From Gnetum montanum (taxonomy: Eukaryota; Streptophyta; Gnetopsida; Gnetales; Gnetaceae), in the NCBI GenBank assembly GCA_015680685.1, contig MNCI01024118.1, forward strand, positions 9,433-73,432: 64,000 nucleotides of DNA. Direction: 5' to 3'. The notes beneath the pieces were generated by a model, which was not told where the DNA came from, ran no database searches, and saw only the letters and a list, made by a program, of their open reading frames with translations. Positions 10,153 through 22,002 of this stretch are shown one piece after another (position 1 is the stretch's first letter; each line of letters starts with the position of its first letter). The position numbers were made by a program, and so were the translations under genes.

Positions 10153-13100
10153 GAGCAAGCTCGATGGATTATCAGCATTTATTCACACCGTTAATCATCG
10201 ATGGGCTGCACGGAAAGATCGCAAGGGACATCGACATAAATCTCATCCACTTAAGTTTATCAATGGATGACGCGGTCATAGCCTCAACACAAAAAACGAT
10301 AGATAACTACAAAGGTATGACAAAGCCTCTTGACATAGAAGCTGAAAACATCATCAAAGACTCGTTGACCGAAACCCCCATCACCATGCCCGATGGAGAA
10401 ATTAAAATATTAAAACTAAGTACATTACTGCAACCTCAACTGGCCAAAGACATAGAGGATGTGCTTAGGGACAACATAAAGGCATTTGCTTGGTCATACA
10501 TGGACATGCCTGGATTAGATCCTTGAATATTCCAGCATAATATTATCCTTGATCCAAAATTGAGGCCAGTAAAGCAAAAATCGTGAAAGGTTAAACTCGA
10601 GGTGGCATTGGCAGTTCGCAATGAGATCACCAAACTTTATCAGGCTAGTTTCATTTGGGCTGTCGATTACGCCGATTCGGTATCCAACATGGTCATTGTC
10701 CCGAAGAAGAACAGAAGCATTCGCTTATGCATTGACTTCCAAGATCTAAACATTGCAACCATAAAAGACGATTTTCCCCTACCCAGCATCGATCAACTTG
10801 TCGACTCAACCGCTGGGCATGCCCTATTATCTTTTATGGATGACTTCTCGGGATACAACTAGATACGCATTAACCCGGAGCATCAGCTCCGGACTACCTT
10901 TATGACACCATGGGAAACCTTTTGTTATACAATGATGCCCTTCGGCCTCAAGAATGCTGGGGCCACGTATCAATGGGCAATGACATTCATTTTTAGCGAT
11001 TACATGTTACACTCGCTCAACAACTACGTGGACGACATTGTGGTCAAATCAAAGACATCGGAACAACATGTACAAGATCTTAACTTAGTACTAAAACGTT
11101 GTTTAAAATATGAACTGAGACTTAATCCAAAGAAATGCATCTCTGGCGTCAAAACAGGCAAAATGCTCGGATTCATAACCTCGGAAGTAGGGATACAAGT
11201 AGACCCCAATAAAGTTAAGGCCATAACAAACGTAAAAACAACTGGCAACCTTACCAAACTTCGAGGTCTACAAGGTAGATTACAATTCATCAGAAGGTTC
11301 ATAGAAAAACTAATAGACAAATTAAAACCTATGATTCACTTGTTATGCAAGAACATCCATTTTGAATAGACTCCCTGGTGCCAAGAAGCATTCGATAATA
11401 TTAAAACGGCACTTGCCCAACTACCCACAGTTTATCCACCTCAAAATGATAAACCATTTTACATCTACCTCACCACTTCGGATTCATCAATCGTGTCTAT
11501 GCTTTGCCAGAAAAAAAATGATGGAACCAAAGTCCCTGTCTATTACTTAAGCCATGCATTAGTTGCCCACGAGAAAAAGTATAACAAGGTGGAGAAGTCA
11601 TATTTAGATTTGGTCTTTTCTCTAAGAAAATGGCGACATTACCTCTTCTGTAACCAGGTCAATATAATCTGCAAGGATATTGTGCTCAGAGCAATTACAG
11701 GAAACATTTACGAGACAAGTCAGATAGCTCGTTCGAAAGCCATGGTAGCTGAGTTTGACCTACATTACATAGCGCAATCATCAGTTAAGGGTCAAGCCAT
11801 AGCAAATCAAAGGGCCACGTCACCAACGCATGATGAAGCAACGATAGAGCCAGAATTCTTGGATGAAAATATAAGCGCAATAGACATAGTACCTAATGAC
11901 TACGACACCATTCTAAACTTTGATGGAGCATCCACCTCTCGAGGGGGAAGTGCTGCCGCTGTCATCACCTATCCCTCTGGGGAGATCATACCCTTTTCTT
12001 ATCGTTTCAATTTTTGCTGTACCAACAACATAGCAGAATACGAAGGTCTCCTTAGAGGTCTCATGGCAGCACTAGCTTCAGACATCACATGGCTTGTGAT
12101 CAGAGGAGACTCACAATTGGTCTTAAACCAAGTTACGGATATTTATACATGCAAAGCGCAACATTTACAACCATACTGTGACTTAGCAAAACACTTAATG
12201 AAGCAATTCGAAAACATTGATGTGCAACACTTCTCTAGAAATGATAATACCATCACAAACGCACTAGCCACCTTAGCATTAAATATATCACCTGACATGT
12301 TCCATACATTACCAAGCTCCATAATCAGTCGTGCCAAACCAATAACCGATACTCCTAATACGTTGCCAATTGCATCCATTAGTACAACACATGCGATAGA
12401 ATGGTATGATGACATAAAAGAGTACCTTCTATGCGGTGAAACACCGCAGCACTTAATGAATGCACAAAAAGATGCGGTACGAAAGCATTCTCGGCAATAT
12501 GCACTGGTAGGAGACACATTGTGTTGTCGATCCTACAAAGGCATATTGCTAACATGCGTTAGTAGCACTGATGCCCAAACCATTGTTGAGAAAGTACATG
12601 ATGGACTATGCAGAGGACACATAGCATCAAAAGTAATGACAACAAAGATTAGACGCTTAGGCTATTATTGGCCACACATGGAGTATGATTGTCTCTCCAA
12701 GGCTAAAACATGCAATACCTATCAAAGACATAGCAATCTAATCCATGTCCCACCAAATGAGTTGCATACGGCGCACATCACATGGCCCTTTCAAAAGTGG
12801 GGGTTGGACCTTATCAGAGCAATAACGCCCTCATCTTCTGTAGGACATAGTTTCATCATAACCGCAATAGAATATTTCACGAAGTGGGTAGAAGTTGTGC
12901 CCCTTCGAAAGAATACATCTAGACATGTGTGCAACTTCATTCTCGAAAACATTGTGACCCGTTTTGGCATCCCCATAACCATCATCACTGACAACGGCCT
13001 GCAATTCAGCAGTGCTGAAACCAAAACTTTTTGTGAAAGTCTGGGGATCAAAAACTCATTTTCATCCCCTTACTACCCTCTGTGCAATGGGCAAGCAGAA

Positions 13101-13640
13101 GCCACCAACAAAACAATCATTATAATACTTAAAAAGATGCTTATCCAAAGCAAGAGAAGGTGGCACGAATAGTTGGTATACGCATTGTGGGCATATCATA
13201 CTACGCATCGGAATTTAACAAGTAAAATGCCATATAGTCTTATTTACGGTTCAGAAGCTGTTTTACCCTTGGAATTATAGGTACCATCTTTAAGGATCAC
13301 ACTCTCTAGACTCCTGGACAAAGAGAAAAACAATGATCTATGCATCATTGACTTGGATTCGGTGGAGGAGGAACGCATACGTGCACTCGATCAGATCGAA
13401 TGGTACCAAAAATAGCAATGACAATGCCATCGGCACAACATGCATAAGCATCCCATCAAAGAAGGTGACCTTGCACTTAAAGCCATTTAGGAACACCTGG
13501 ACAAATTCTCAGCCAACTGGGAAGGGCTCTACTTGATCACCAAAGCATGTGACAATGAAGCATTCAAGTTAGCTGATATGGAAGGAAATGACCTCGCAAA
13601 TCCAACCAATCACTCATTCTTGAAACCGTTCCATATTTGA
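10153..13640 (+). pseudogene. Element A pol: RT, RNase H, archaeal-type RNase H, integrase
   Basis: A single frame extends from the AG of a 3' splice site (10151-10152, after a TACTCTCTATTC tract) to TGA 13638-13640. There is no frameshift, but there are nonsense codons at 10524, 10584, 10860, 11367, 13170, 13278 and a few later. RT carries the catalytic YVDD (about 11024-11040). RNase H follows, then a second RNase H with FDGASTSRGGSAAAV, NIAEYEGL and RGDSQLV, whose final Asp is Asn (TNALATL). Integrase has GLDLI, TDNGLQF and GQAEATN as its D, D, E residues, and one zinc-finger Cys is lost (CNTY). The double RNase H is diagnostic of the Tat lineage. Confidence 0.92.
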
Positions 13641-13654
13641 GTACAGGCTCAAGT

Positions 13655-14060
13655 ATGTGCGACTCCTGGCATCATGACTATAAACTGATACCACAGCTCA
13701 TCCTGGAATCATGACGGTAAACTGATACCATAGAGCAGTCCTGGAATCATGACCTAAAACTGATACCACAGTTCATCTTGGCATCATGATGGTAAATTGA
13801 TACCACACAGTGTCTACAATGACAATAAACTAGCACCCATCCTATATGACAGTAAACTTCCACAGTCTCACTTGCCAGAGTCCGCTAAGACTATAAACTG
13901 GTTTGCCTCTTCGCGGTCCGCCAAGACTTGAAACTGGAAATGTACCATCCACCACGACGCTAAACGGGCAATGTCCAACGGGTCATGACATAAAACTAAC
14001 CCATGATAGTCCACTAAGACTATAAACTGGCAAGTTCATCTCTGATGCTTCAATCCATGG
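13655..14060 (+). repeat. GGAATCATGACTATAAACTGATACCACAG repeats after integrase
   Basis: Degenerate units of roughly 38 bp, followed by GTCCGCTAAGACTATAAACTGGC-type units. All contain TAAACT. The block begins about 15 bp after the integrase stop, as it does in C (34801-35285) and D (52430-52620). Confidence 0.85.
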
Positions 14061-15069
14061 ATGCATTCAAACTTCATTAGACTTGCTGCATCACTTGCCA
14101 TCAGCCAATCTTAACAACATTGCCGCCATTCATATACAGTGCCTAAACTCTCATTCGATGCCTTCATGTCATCAGTAGTTGTTTTAAGTCTAAGCTTGCT
14201 TATTCACTCATGGTTTCCTTGCCTTTTCAGAGTTGTGTTTGTAGGATGACACTCAGAGGTGTTCGTACAAGAATGCACTTCGTCATAAGTAGCAAGGTGA
14301 GATGTTGTTCATAGCACACGTGGCAAGACTAAATCAAGACGTTCACTAGTACATCCCCATTTCCCAGTACATTTCCTATCTATTCATCAACATACTCTAC
14401 TCAACCACACCTTTGATACACCTAGTACACTCAAAACTTTGAGCATGTTGTTGCACACTTAACACTTTGAAGCAAATACAACACATAACATAGCACTTGA
14501 GCATGAGTACAAGATCAAAACAAAGCTTCTTCTTAAACAAAATACAAGAAGGGATAGTAGTTTCCTCAAAAGTAAATGCTCATGTCTAAAATAATCAAGA
14601 AACATCTAGTTGCATGGATTTGGCTCTCCGCCAATAAGTTCCCCCTTAAACACTAAACAAGGGTTCTGTTCCTCCAAAGAATGCAACACATCATCACGTG
14701 GCTTTGGTCTTGCTAGCAAGTCTTCTTGGACACTAACCAAGAGTTTTGTTCTACCAAAGGATGCACATCACATGCCTTGATTTCAAGTCTACTAAATAAT
14801 GGCTATTGACAAGGATCAGCATGATACACACCAGAGCATCCCCTTTACCAACCACAATCCCTTGATCAGTTCCCAATCTCCACAATCTCCACGTCCCTAT
14901 CCAGCTACAAGTTTTACTTCTCAAGTCCTATGTACTACTGAACATGGTGCGATGATGTCTAGTCATGCAGCAAAGGACAAAGTCTTCATCGAGTTTCTTG
15001 TGGTGTTTTGCACTTCTTTGCCGACGCTTCTCGGGTCGATTCCTTCAAGTGTCAACAAAGAGGGGCCAA
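14061..15069 (+). other. 3' untranslated region and polypurine tract of element A
   Basis: About 1 kb without a sustained gene. A pyrimidine-rich stretch followed by GTTTGTAG/GATGAC near 14250 resembles a 3' splice site and recurs in C near 35440. A short frame starting MAIDKD at 14799 has a counterpart in C at 35862. The polypurine tract AAAGAGGGGCC is at 15057-15067, directly before the right LTR. Confidence 0.6.
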
Positions 15070-16455
15070 TGAAACACCATAAAATTTTGAACTTAGTACT
15101 TTTCAAAAAAGAATCAAGCTAAGTCACGATGCTCCCCAGCATGACTAAAGCTTGAGAACCCCACAAACAACTTCAAGTAGAGTCAAACTCAATAAGGAGT
15201 AGTTCCTTAGGACCCGGCGATGATCACGAAAACATCTGCTATCAAACCTAGCAACTTCGGAGCTTAAAACACTTAGTTTACACTAAGTATGTATTCTCAG
15301 CATTTACACCTAGCATATACACCCGATGTTCACAGTGTATACACCCCAGATTGCAACTACAGCGTATAGGCCTAGTGTAGACACCCAGCGTACATGCCTC
15401 ACAAGTACAATTAGCCTGTACGACTGATGCATATGCCCGGTATGCAATCCTCGAAGATGGAAACAGTACTACAGAGCAAGATTTGGTACAAGGTAGCAAT
15501 TCACATGAATAGAGCATCCATCAGTGTATACTTTCAACATCCATCAGCGTATACGGCCAGCATCCATCAGTGTATATGCCCAGCGTATACGCCCAGCATC
15601 CATTAGCATATACGACGAGCATATACGCATAGCATACACTGGCGTATACACCCAGCGTATACGCCCGCCTAATGCAGCGTATACACCGAGTGTATATGCC
15701 CAGCATACACCAGCGTATATGCCCAATGTATACGCCCGCCTAATGCAGCGTATACGCCTAGCAAATATAACATGTACACTTGTAAATTTTATTCTTTTGC
15801 ACCCGGTCAACGCGCCACGTGTCACCCAACCCGAGTCTAACGTCAAAACCTGTATAAAAATCCTAATTTTTCACTAGATCGAGGTCGGTTGGCAATTTTG
15901 AGCAAAACCAGAGAGAAAACAAAGACGCTAAGAACTAGAGTAGAGAGCCTTGTACGCTGGATTTCAACCCTGTACACCGAGCATATAGCCTCTACGCTGT
16001 GCCTACAGTTTGAACCAGCCCACAGTCATCCCTACATCCACCAGAGCTATTCGTCCGCCTTGTGTCAAAGCCACAACTGCATTAGATCGGTGCATTGTAA
16101 CTCTCATTTTGAAATAGCATTGTTACATTTTATTCCTAAAATATGTTACAGTTTTGCATTAATTATTGCATATATACTGTTTTCTCTCTTTTACATTTAT
16201 GCTCCGTTTACATCAGTTACGCCGTTTATGCTTCGCTTCACATCGGTTACGTTGTTTACGTATAACCCAGTGTATAGCACTTCAGTGTACGTTCGGGGAA
16301 ATCCTTGCCTAATTCGTGTGTGGACCACTCAAGGTACTCTGCCTTCATTAAATTCCAGCTTGCCCTCAGACGAAGGTACGGTCTTCTATGCATGTCCGGT
16401 GATCCCCCGGTTTCTATTTCCTTCCAGCTGGAGACCAACGATTTCGGATGGTACA
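15070..16455 (+). repeat. Right LTR of element A
   Basis: Partner of 519-1864, with the same TGAAACACC start and CA end, a GCGTATACGC array at about 15295-15770 and a TATA box at 15853-15860. It is 40 bp longer than the left LTR because array units were gained or lost. Many differences from the left copy are CpG transitions. Confidence 0.93.
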
Positions 16456-16990
16456 ACGGCGAATTTAAGCAGCAACACATTCAGTTCCAAAAAAAATTTC
16501 CACCAACATGTAGTTGGATTTTCCCACCTTCGATGCCTTCCTAGACGTTCTCTGCATTCTGCAATGTGCGCACTGCGCAGAGAATTTTCTGGCTGTTGCA
16601 GGGCCGTTCTCAACTTACCATACCCGATGCCGTCATTCACTGATACTGTGATGCATGGCACATTTGCCCCTAGCTCTGCAATCAACTATGATGATTTGGA
16701 AGATGATTCACAAAAACAAAAAATAATGCAGGAAGCCCTAAGCGAATTTGGGGCAAAACAAAACAAATTCTAGGCAACTAAAACCCTATGTTCAGGACCA
16801 TATGTTTAGCACATCATTCTTTTTCAAGAAAAATCCTTCTCCTCTGCTCTTCAGCAACTGAACACCACATGGCAATGATGCCAACTGCAGTGGCAGAGCC
16901 TTCTTCCGCGGTGGAAGTTGATAACAATTTTTGGAATGGCGAGATAATTTGAAAATATTTGCTGGCAGTTCCAGGCCTGGCGCCTTCACA
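16456..16990 (+). pseudogene. Gene-like host remnant right of element A
   Basis: Immediately after the LTR an open stretch continues the frame cut at 518 and stops at 16542-16544. A second frame ends in an acidic, Gln-rich segment (NYDDLEDDSQKQK, about 16690-16720) and stops near 16770. A third, at about 16870-16950, reads AVAEPSSAVEV. None is recognised. The run of short protein-like pieces in different frames looks like an eroded exon. It could also be chance. Confidence 0.25.
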
Positions 16991-17269
16991 TTCGAACATC
17001 ATATTTTGGATTTAAATTTTTATTTCCAGCCACTTTTACATAGCTACAAGTGTGGATAAATTATTTATATAAATTTACATAGATTAGCTACCACCAACGT
17101 CTACGCCAAGGTAGATATTATACCATCACCTTGTTCATAAAATTACTAGGGCTTCAATAGTATTCAAAACTTAAAAATTTTAAACAAGTAAAAATGAAAA
17201 GCTATTGGAGCTATAATTTTAAAAAATTATATGGAGCTATTGGGTTTATTTTCATTATTCACAAAAGTA

Positions 17270-17640
17270 ACATTTGCAATATTTCTCCTAACTTTCTAAC
17301 TTCCTAAGTTAATACTTCCTAACTTGTTGGGCAAGTTACTTGGGAGAGAAGTTAGCAAAAATATTTTGGATGTAACTACCATTTGAACCCTATAAAAAGG
17401 CTTCAAGAATAAGAAGAAAGAGAGAGCACAAGGGGGGGACAATACATCACACTTGGGCTACCACACTTGGGCTCTCACTTGGAGACACACTTTGAGTCTT
17501 GGGAGAAGAGCATTGTAAAGAAAAAATTGTGAACGATTTCTTGTAAGATGGCTTGCTGAAGAAAAGATTTCAGCCGCTTTGTCATAGTCCTATGAGTTAT
17601 GTTTTATTTCTATTTTGTTTAAATTGTCTAGCTAGTGGTT
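17270..17640 (+). promoter_or_regulatory. TATA promoter, possibly the remains of a small LTR
   Basis: TATAAAAA at 17391-17398 sits in a CCC-TATAAAAAGG context. It is followed by a purine-rich AGAAGAAAGAGAGAGCAC stretch and a repeated CACTTGGGCT. This arrangement is typical of the U3/R part of plant LTRs. I found no second copy, primer-binding site or coding region nearby, so a solo LTR or a host promoter remain equally possible. Confidence 0.3.
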
Positions 17641-19104
17641 TAGATAGTATCATCCTTGGTAAGTAATTTTGGGATTTTTAGATTGCTCTTATTATTCTTG
17701 TTGCCCGATAGAAAATTTCTATTAAAATTTTTCCATAAAAGCACTTGTGTTTAAAAGCCTTAAGAGCATTTTAGTAGTAAATTTTATTATTGTGCAACAT
17801 ATAATAACTTCTATTGAGATTGTTATAAGAGAGCCTCTACTTGTAGTCATGCCGTTGAACGATTCAATAGTCAAGAGGGTTTAAAAAATCTTTGGTGTTT
17901 TGATGGGACCAGAATAGCTTCTTTTTATCTTTAAAGTGAATCTCTGTGGCATTTCAATTAGAGATTGTTAAGTCTTTTGAAGGTTCTGTTGAATGCAATT
18001 GTTGACATCCATTATCTACCTAAAATGGAGTCTTGTACGTGATAGTTTATGCAGCAATTTTTTGTTAACATAGTAGGATTGTCTTGAAGAAATTGCTTAT
18101 TTGAGCCTTGGAAGTTTGAACAATTCATAGATATTGAATTTGGGATAGCTTTATTACGAAGTGTTTACTCGTATCATTTTACCTTGTTTAAATATTTGAG
18201 GTTCACACAAATCTGCTTTCTTTTCTGTCTATTACCATCAAATCTTGCTCTATTTCTAGTTTTCTTGTGGAACCATCTCTTTCTCTGGGGAAAATTTGAA
18301 GTAGATTCTTAGAGTTGTGCTCAAATGTTTTTGCAAAATTTTATTTGTTACAAGTAGGTATTATAAGTACCACATAGACTAGGCAATTGAACAAAATAGG
18401 AACTCTCAACAACTCACAGTACTTGGCAAAGTTGGCTGAATCTCTTTAAGATAAGTCATTTGTAGTTTACACACAACGCAATCATTTCATATTTCACAAC
18501 CACAAACTGCAACGGCACACACACATACTCACATTAACTACTAACTCTATTTGGAGGTATCTGGGCTTTGGTGTTGCCAGAGACCAGCAAGCACCTAAAT
18601 CCTGTTCGAGGACACTCATTGGTGGTCGTGTCCCAAATGGTCGCCAACAATTCCCACTTTCCGCACACATCCTGAACTAGTGCAACATTGCTGGGATTAC
18701 CAAATGCTACTCATTACTGGGTTACCAAGTGCTACACACATGCTTGAAGCAGTCGTACTGAGTGTACTTAACTAGGAGAGTCAAGGGTTGAGAGAGAGAT
18801 TAATTAACTAGGAAAGCATTTAAACATTCAATAATAATTAATTACTATATAGCCTAGTCCATATGTTGCAAGTTTTATCATAAAGCTTGTCTTTATTTCC
18901 ATACACAAATGTGTGCTCATGTACAATTTGCTCGAATAAAGATCCAGTCACTTTAAGACTCCTACTATGGGCACATGGAAATTATTCTAACTCTGGAATG
19001 GTAAAACTGCAAGAGTTTAGCTAAGGGTTTAAGTCTAAGTGCCTAGAATAGGAAAAGCCACCTCTTATTTATAGAAATTACGGCAGGCCGCGATATTGAG
19101 TACG

Positions 19105-19132
19105 TGATATCGCAGGGGCATATGCGATATCA
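19105..19132. repeat. Inverted repeat, 10-bp perfect stem
   Basis: TGATATCGCA at 19105-19114 is followed after 8 bases by its exact reverse complement TGCGATATCA at 19123-19132. A few more outer bases can pair with wobble. It lies in AT-rich DNA with no gene nearby. Confidence 0.7.
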
Positions 19133-19437
19133 TGTATATCGTGGCTCATCAATCTATATTTTTTTTTATGGTGCTATCTTTGAAGTTGACTTGATGTCGT
19201 GGCATTGTCCTTTGGGTTGCATTTTTTTAAATCACATGTATAATTTTGAGTTATTTCCATAATTTGATGATCCATCCTTGATTATGATTAGATAACTCAA
19301 TGTGAGAAATTTGTGATGTGCTAGAGAGAATTTGAGCTAGCATCGCACTTTGGAATGCAAAGCTCAACCATGATTTGTAATGATTACTCTTTGAGTTCAT
19401 AATGATAGCAAATAGCTAGAGTTCCTCCCTTTAATTT

Positions 19438-19472
19438 AATAAAATAATAATAATAGTAATAATAATAATTGG
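19438..19472. repeat. (AAT)n microsatellite
   Basis: An interrupted run of AAT/ATA triplets with one AGT break. Confidence 0.9.
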
Positions 19473-19671
19473 TTCAATTTTTTTTAACTAAAACTACAAA
19501 GGATTTCATGATTAAATTTTTTGGCATATGTATTGAAGAGTTGCAAGATAGTACCTTGGTCTATTTATGTCTCTAAATAAAATTCCTAAGGTCTTGAAGT
19601 AACTTCTTTAGGGATATTTTTAATGGCATGTAGTATTACGGTATATTTTATCTAAGAATAATTATTTATGA

Positions 19672-19676
19672 TAAGG
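19672..19676. other. Left target-site duplication of element D
   Basis: TAAGG directly before the D 5' LTR; the same five bases follow the D 3' LTR at 55348-55352. This proves that the two distant LTRs, 35 kb apart, belong to one insertion. Confidence 0.9.
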
Positions 19677-20239
19677 TGAAACACCCTAAAAAATGTGAGG
19701 TCATCCGGGCCTCACCAGGAACTTTGTAGTTCGCACAGCATGATGGTAGTTCATCAGAAGGAGAACGCTCTGAGTCCAGGTTGACCAGTTCAGAAAATTT
19801 TCTACTTTGAGCATGGATAGGTTCTGTACCAGCCTACCCGCCCACCAAAGTAGTCTAAACAGTCGACAGCCTGCTCAGGAAAAGCATGCAAAATCGACGA
19901 CAGCATCCTGGATGCATAAGAAACAGTTCGGCAAGTTTTCTAAGTCATGAAGCTTGCTACGCTACGCTACGCTATGTAATGTAGCAAGTTTCAGAAGATT
20001 GGCAAAATGAAGTGCCATGCTATGTGACGTTTCACAGCGTAGCATGGCAATGACTTCACTAGCCACTCCCCTCACCCAATTTCAAGTTCTGCGATGATGT
20101 CCTTTCGTCAAGAAGTGGGAGACTATGTCTGCTGCTACACCACATTGAGCTACATGGTGCAGCAAGGCATGGAAATCCTATGGAAGGGACAAAAGGCAGT
20201 TCAAAAGAAAAAGTCAACAAAGTTTGCAAAACTTGCGTC
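19677..20239 (+). repeat. 5' LTR of element D, first part
   Basis: Begins TGAAACACC and aligns with 53600-54163 of the 3' LTR. It breaks at 20239 where element C is inserted and resumes at 37523. It contains GCTACGCTACGCTACGCTATG repeats near 19950. Confidence 0.93.
20235..20239. other. Left target-site duplication of element C
   Basis: GCGTC precedes the C left LTR and follows its right LTR at 37518-37522. The uninterrupted site is preserved in the D 3' LTR at about 54159-54163. Confidence 0.95.
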
Positions 20240-21586
20240 TGAAACACCATAAAAATCTTTCAGTTTAGCATCTGTCTGACAAGAAGCGGATCCCCATGAC
20301 CCACAGACGATTTTGGCTACATTTGAAGTCACACAGGGCAGTTTTGAGAATCAAACACCAGGTTTTCATTAAGTGATGTGACAGCGTCTACGCTCAGCAT
20401 CTACGCCCGACGTCTACGCCCAGCGTCTACGCCAACGTCTACGCCCAGCGTATACACCCGGCTCTCCGGCGCACACGCCCAGGTACGGCAGATGCACACG
20501 CTCGACGACAAGATCTCCAATGGCAGCATGAAGATTACACCGAAGAGCAATGATTGAAGCAAGTGGACACCCTTCGGCGTATACGCCCAACATTCGCCAG
20601 CGTATACGCCCAGTGTATACGCCCGATGCTCAGCATACGTTTCACACACGCGCTCAGCAGGTGCAACAGGAGCAAGAATTGAAGCAGGTCGACGCCGGCA
20701 TCCATCAACATATACGCCCCAGTGTATACGCTAGCATCCATCAGCGTATACGCCAGCATCCATCCAAGTCCACGCATAGCGTATACGCCCAGCGTATACC
20801 AAGTTTCTAAATTGTAAATGCCCGGTCTATACGCCACGTGTCTCCCAGTCCGATTTTCCTGGTAACCCTACCCCTATAAATAGCCCAGTTTTCTGCATTT
20901 TTAAGGCCTGCAAAAATAATTTACTAGAGCAGACCCAGAGCAATTACGCTGCAGAAACCCTCTTACGTTTATGCTTACACTGGAAGTCTTGTATGCCGAG
21001 CACAATCCGTGCTCCACCTACCTTGTCAGCCGGCTGCATCCCTCCGTCCACCGAGGCTTTATGTTCGCCTTGTGTCCCTACACAACTGCGTTAGACCGGT
21101 GCACAACATTTTAACTCTGTAATCCACTGTTTACGCTTGTTGCAAGTTCGTTTACAGTTTTACGTCAATTTGGCCCACGCCTCGTTTACGCCTGCTTACG
21201 TTTACGCTCTGTCTACGTCCGTGTACACTCATTGTTTACGCTGTTTGCACCTGTTTACACTATTTACGCTGTTCATGCCTGCATACGCTTACGCTGGGCC
21301 TACCTTTGTTTATGTTGCTTACGCCCGACATTGTTTACGCCCCTCTACGCTTACGCTGTCTGCGCCTGTTTCATCGTTTACGCTCTGTTTACACATAACC
21401 CAGCGTATAACACTTCGATGGCGCTCGGGGAAGTCCTTGTTTGATCCGTGTGCAGACCATTCAAGGCACTCTACATTCGTCCACTCCAGCTTGCTCTCAA
21501 ACGGAGGCAGGGTCGACTGTACTTGTCCGTGGATCTTTCGGTGCCCGTAATGTTCCAGCCTCGCACCGACGATTTCAGTCGACACA
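20240..21586 (+). repeat. Left LTR of element C
   Basis: TGAAACACC start and CA end, with a GCGTATACGC array at about 20385-20800. The TATA box TATAAATA is at 20875-20882. TTTACGCT-rich downstream sequence runs up to the primer-binding site. Confidence 0.95.
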
Positions 21587-21591
21587 GTTTT

Positions 21592-21609
21592 TGGCGCTAG
21601 AAGGAGGGC
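21592..21609 (+). other. Primer-binding site, element C
   Basis: TGGCGCTAGAAGGAGGGC starts five bases after the LTR end. It is identical in its first 13 bases to the site in D. The matching tRNA was not identified. Confidence 0.85.
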
Positions 21610-21723
21610 CTCTTCGCTTAAACAGACTGCACGTTCATCAGCGTCTACACTCATCAGCGTTTTCGCTGCCCTGTTTAAACCCGACTCAGCGTTTACGCTG
21701 TCGATTCTTCAGCGTCTACGTTA

Positions 21724-21923
21724 CAAACCCTAGCATATACGCTACACGCTTACGCCAGCGTTTACGCTGCATACAAACCCTAGCGTATACACTACATGCT
21801 TACACTAGCGTTTACACTGCATACAAACCCTAGCGTATACGCTACACGCTTACGCCAGCGTTTACGCTGCATACAAACCCTAGCGTATACGCTACACGCT
21901 TACGCCAGCGTTTACGCCGGATA
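21724..21923 (+). repeat. 50-bp tandem repeat, four copies, in the leader of element C
   Basis: Units begin at 21724, 21774, 21824 and 21874 with exact 50-bp period. Each holds CAAACCCTAGCGTATACGCT and CGCTTACGCCAGCG. Unit 2 differs mainly by CG to CA or TG changes. Reading frames through it are not gag; gag starts at 22003. Confidence 0.92.
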
Positions 21924-22002
21924 CTTAGCCTGTAGATTCGTCTACGCCAGTCGCATATACCGTTATCCACATCAATCTCGCACACTCAAACCATCTATCA
22001 TC

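Larger units (their letters stand above)
519..16455 (+). mobile_element. Element A: full-length Tat/Ogre-type Ty3/gypsy LTR retrotransposon, decayed
   Basis: Two related LTRs bound the element, each beginning TGAAACACC and ending in CA. A primer-binding site follows the left LTR and a polypurine tract precedes the right one. The order is leader, truncated gag plus protease (2657-4261), TAAACT repeats, an antisense eight-exon gene (4870-9308), more TAAACT repeats, RT-RNaseH-archaeal RNaseH-integrase (10153-13640), a third repeat block and a 3' untranslated region. All sense reading frames carry nonsense codons, so the copy is non-autonomous. The flanks ATAGC (514-518) and ACGGC (16456-16460) are a possible target duplication differing by two transitions at one CpG. 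A and C are clearly related subfamilies. Confidence 0.95.
16991..19671. other. AT-rich intergenic host DNA
   Basis: No sustained reading frame on either strand. It contains a TATA-type promoter or old LTR candidate (about 17270-17640), an imperfect hairpin (19105-19132) and an AAT microsatellite (19438-19472). Nothing else is recognised. Confidence 0.6.

Noticed and set aside
12143-12517. Minus-strand frame opposite the second RNase H and integrase start
   Set aside because: Shadow of pol; it has a counterpart in C only because the sense proteins are conserved.
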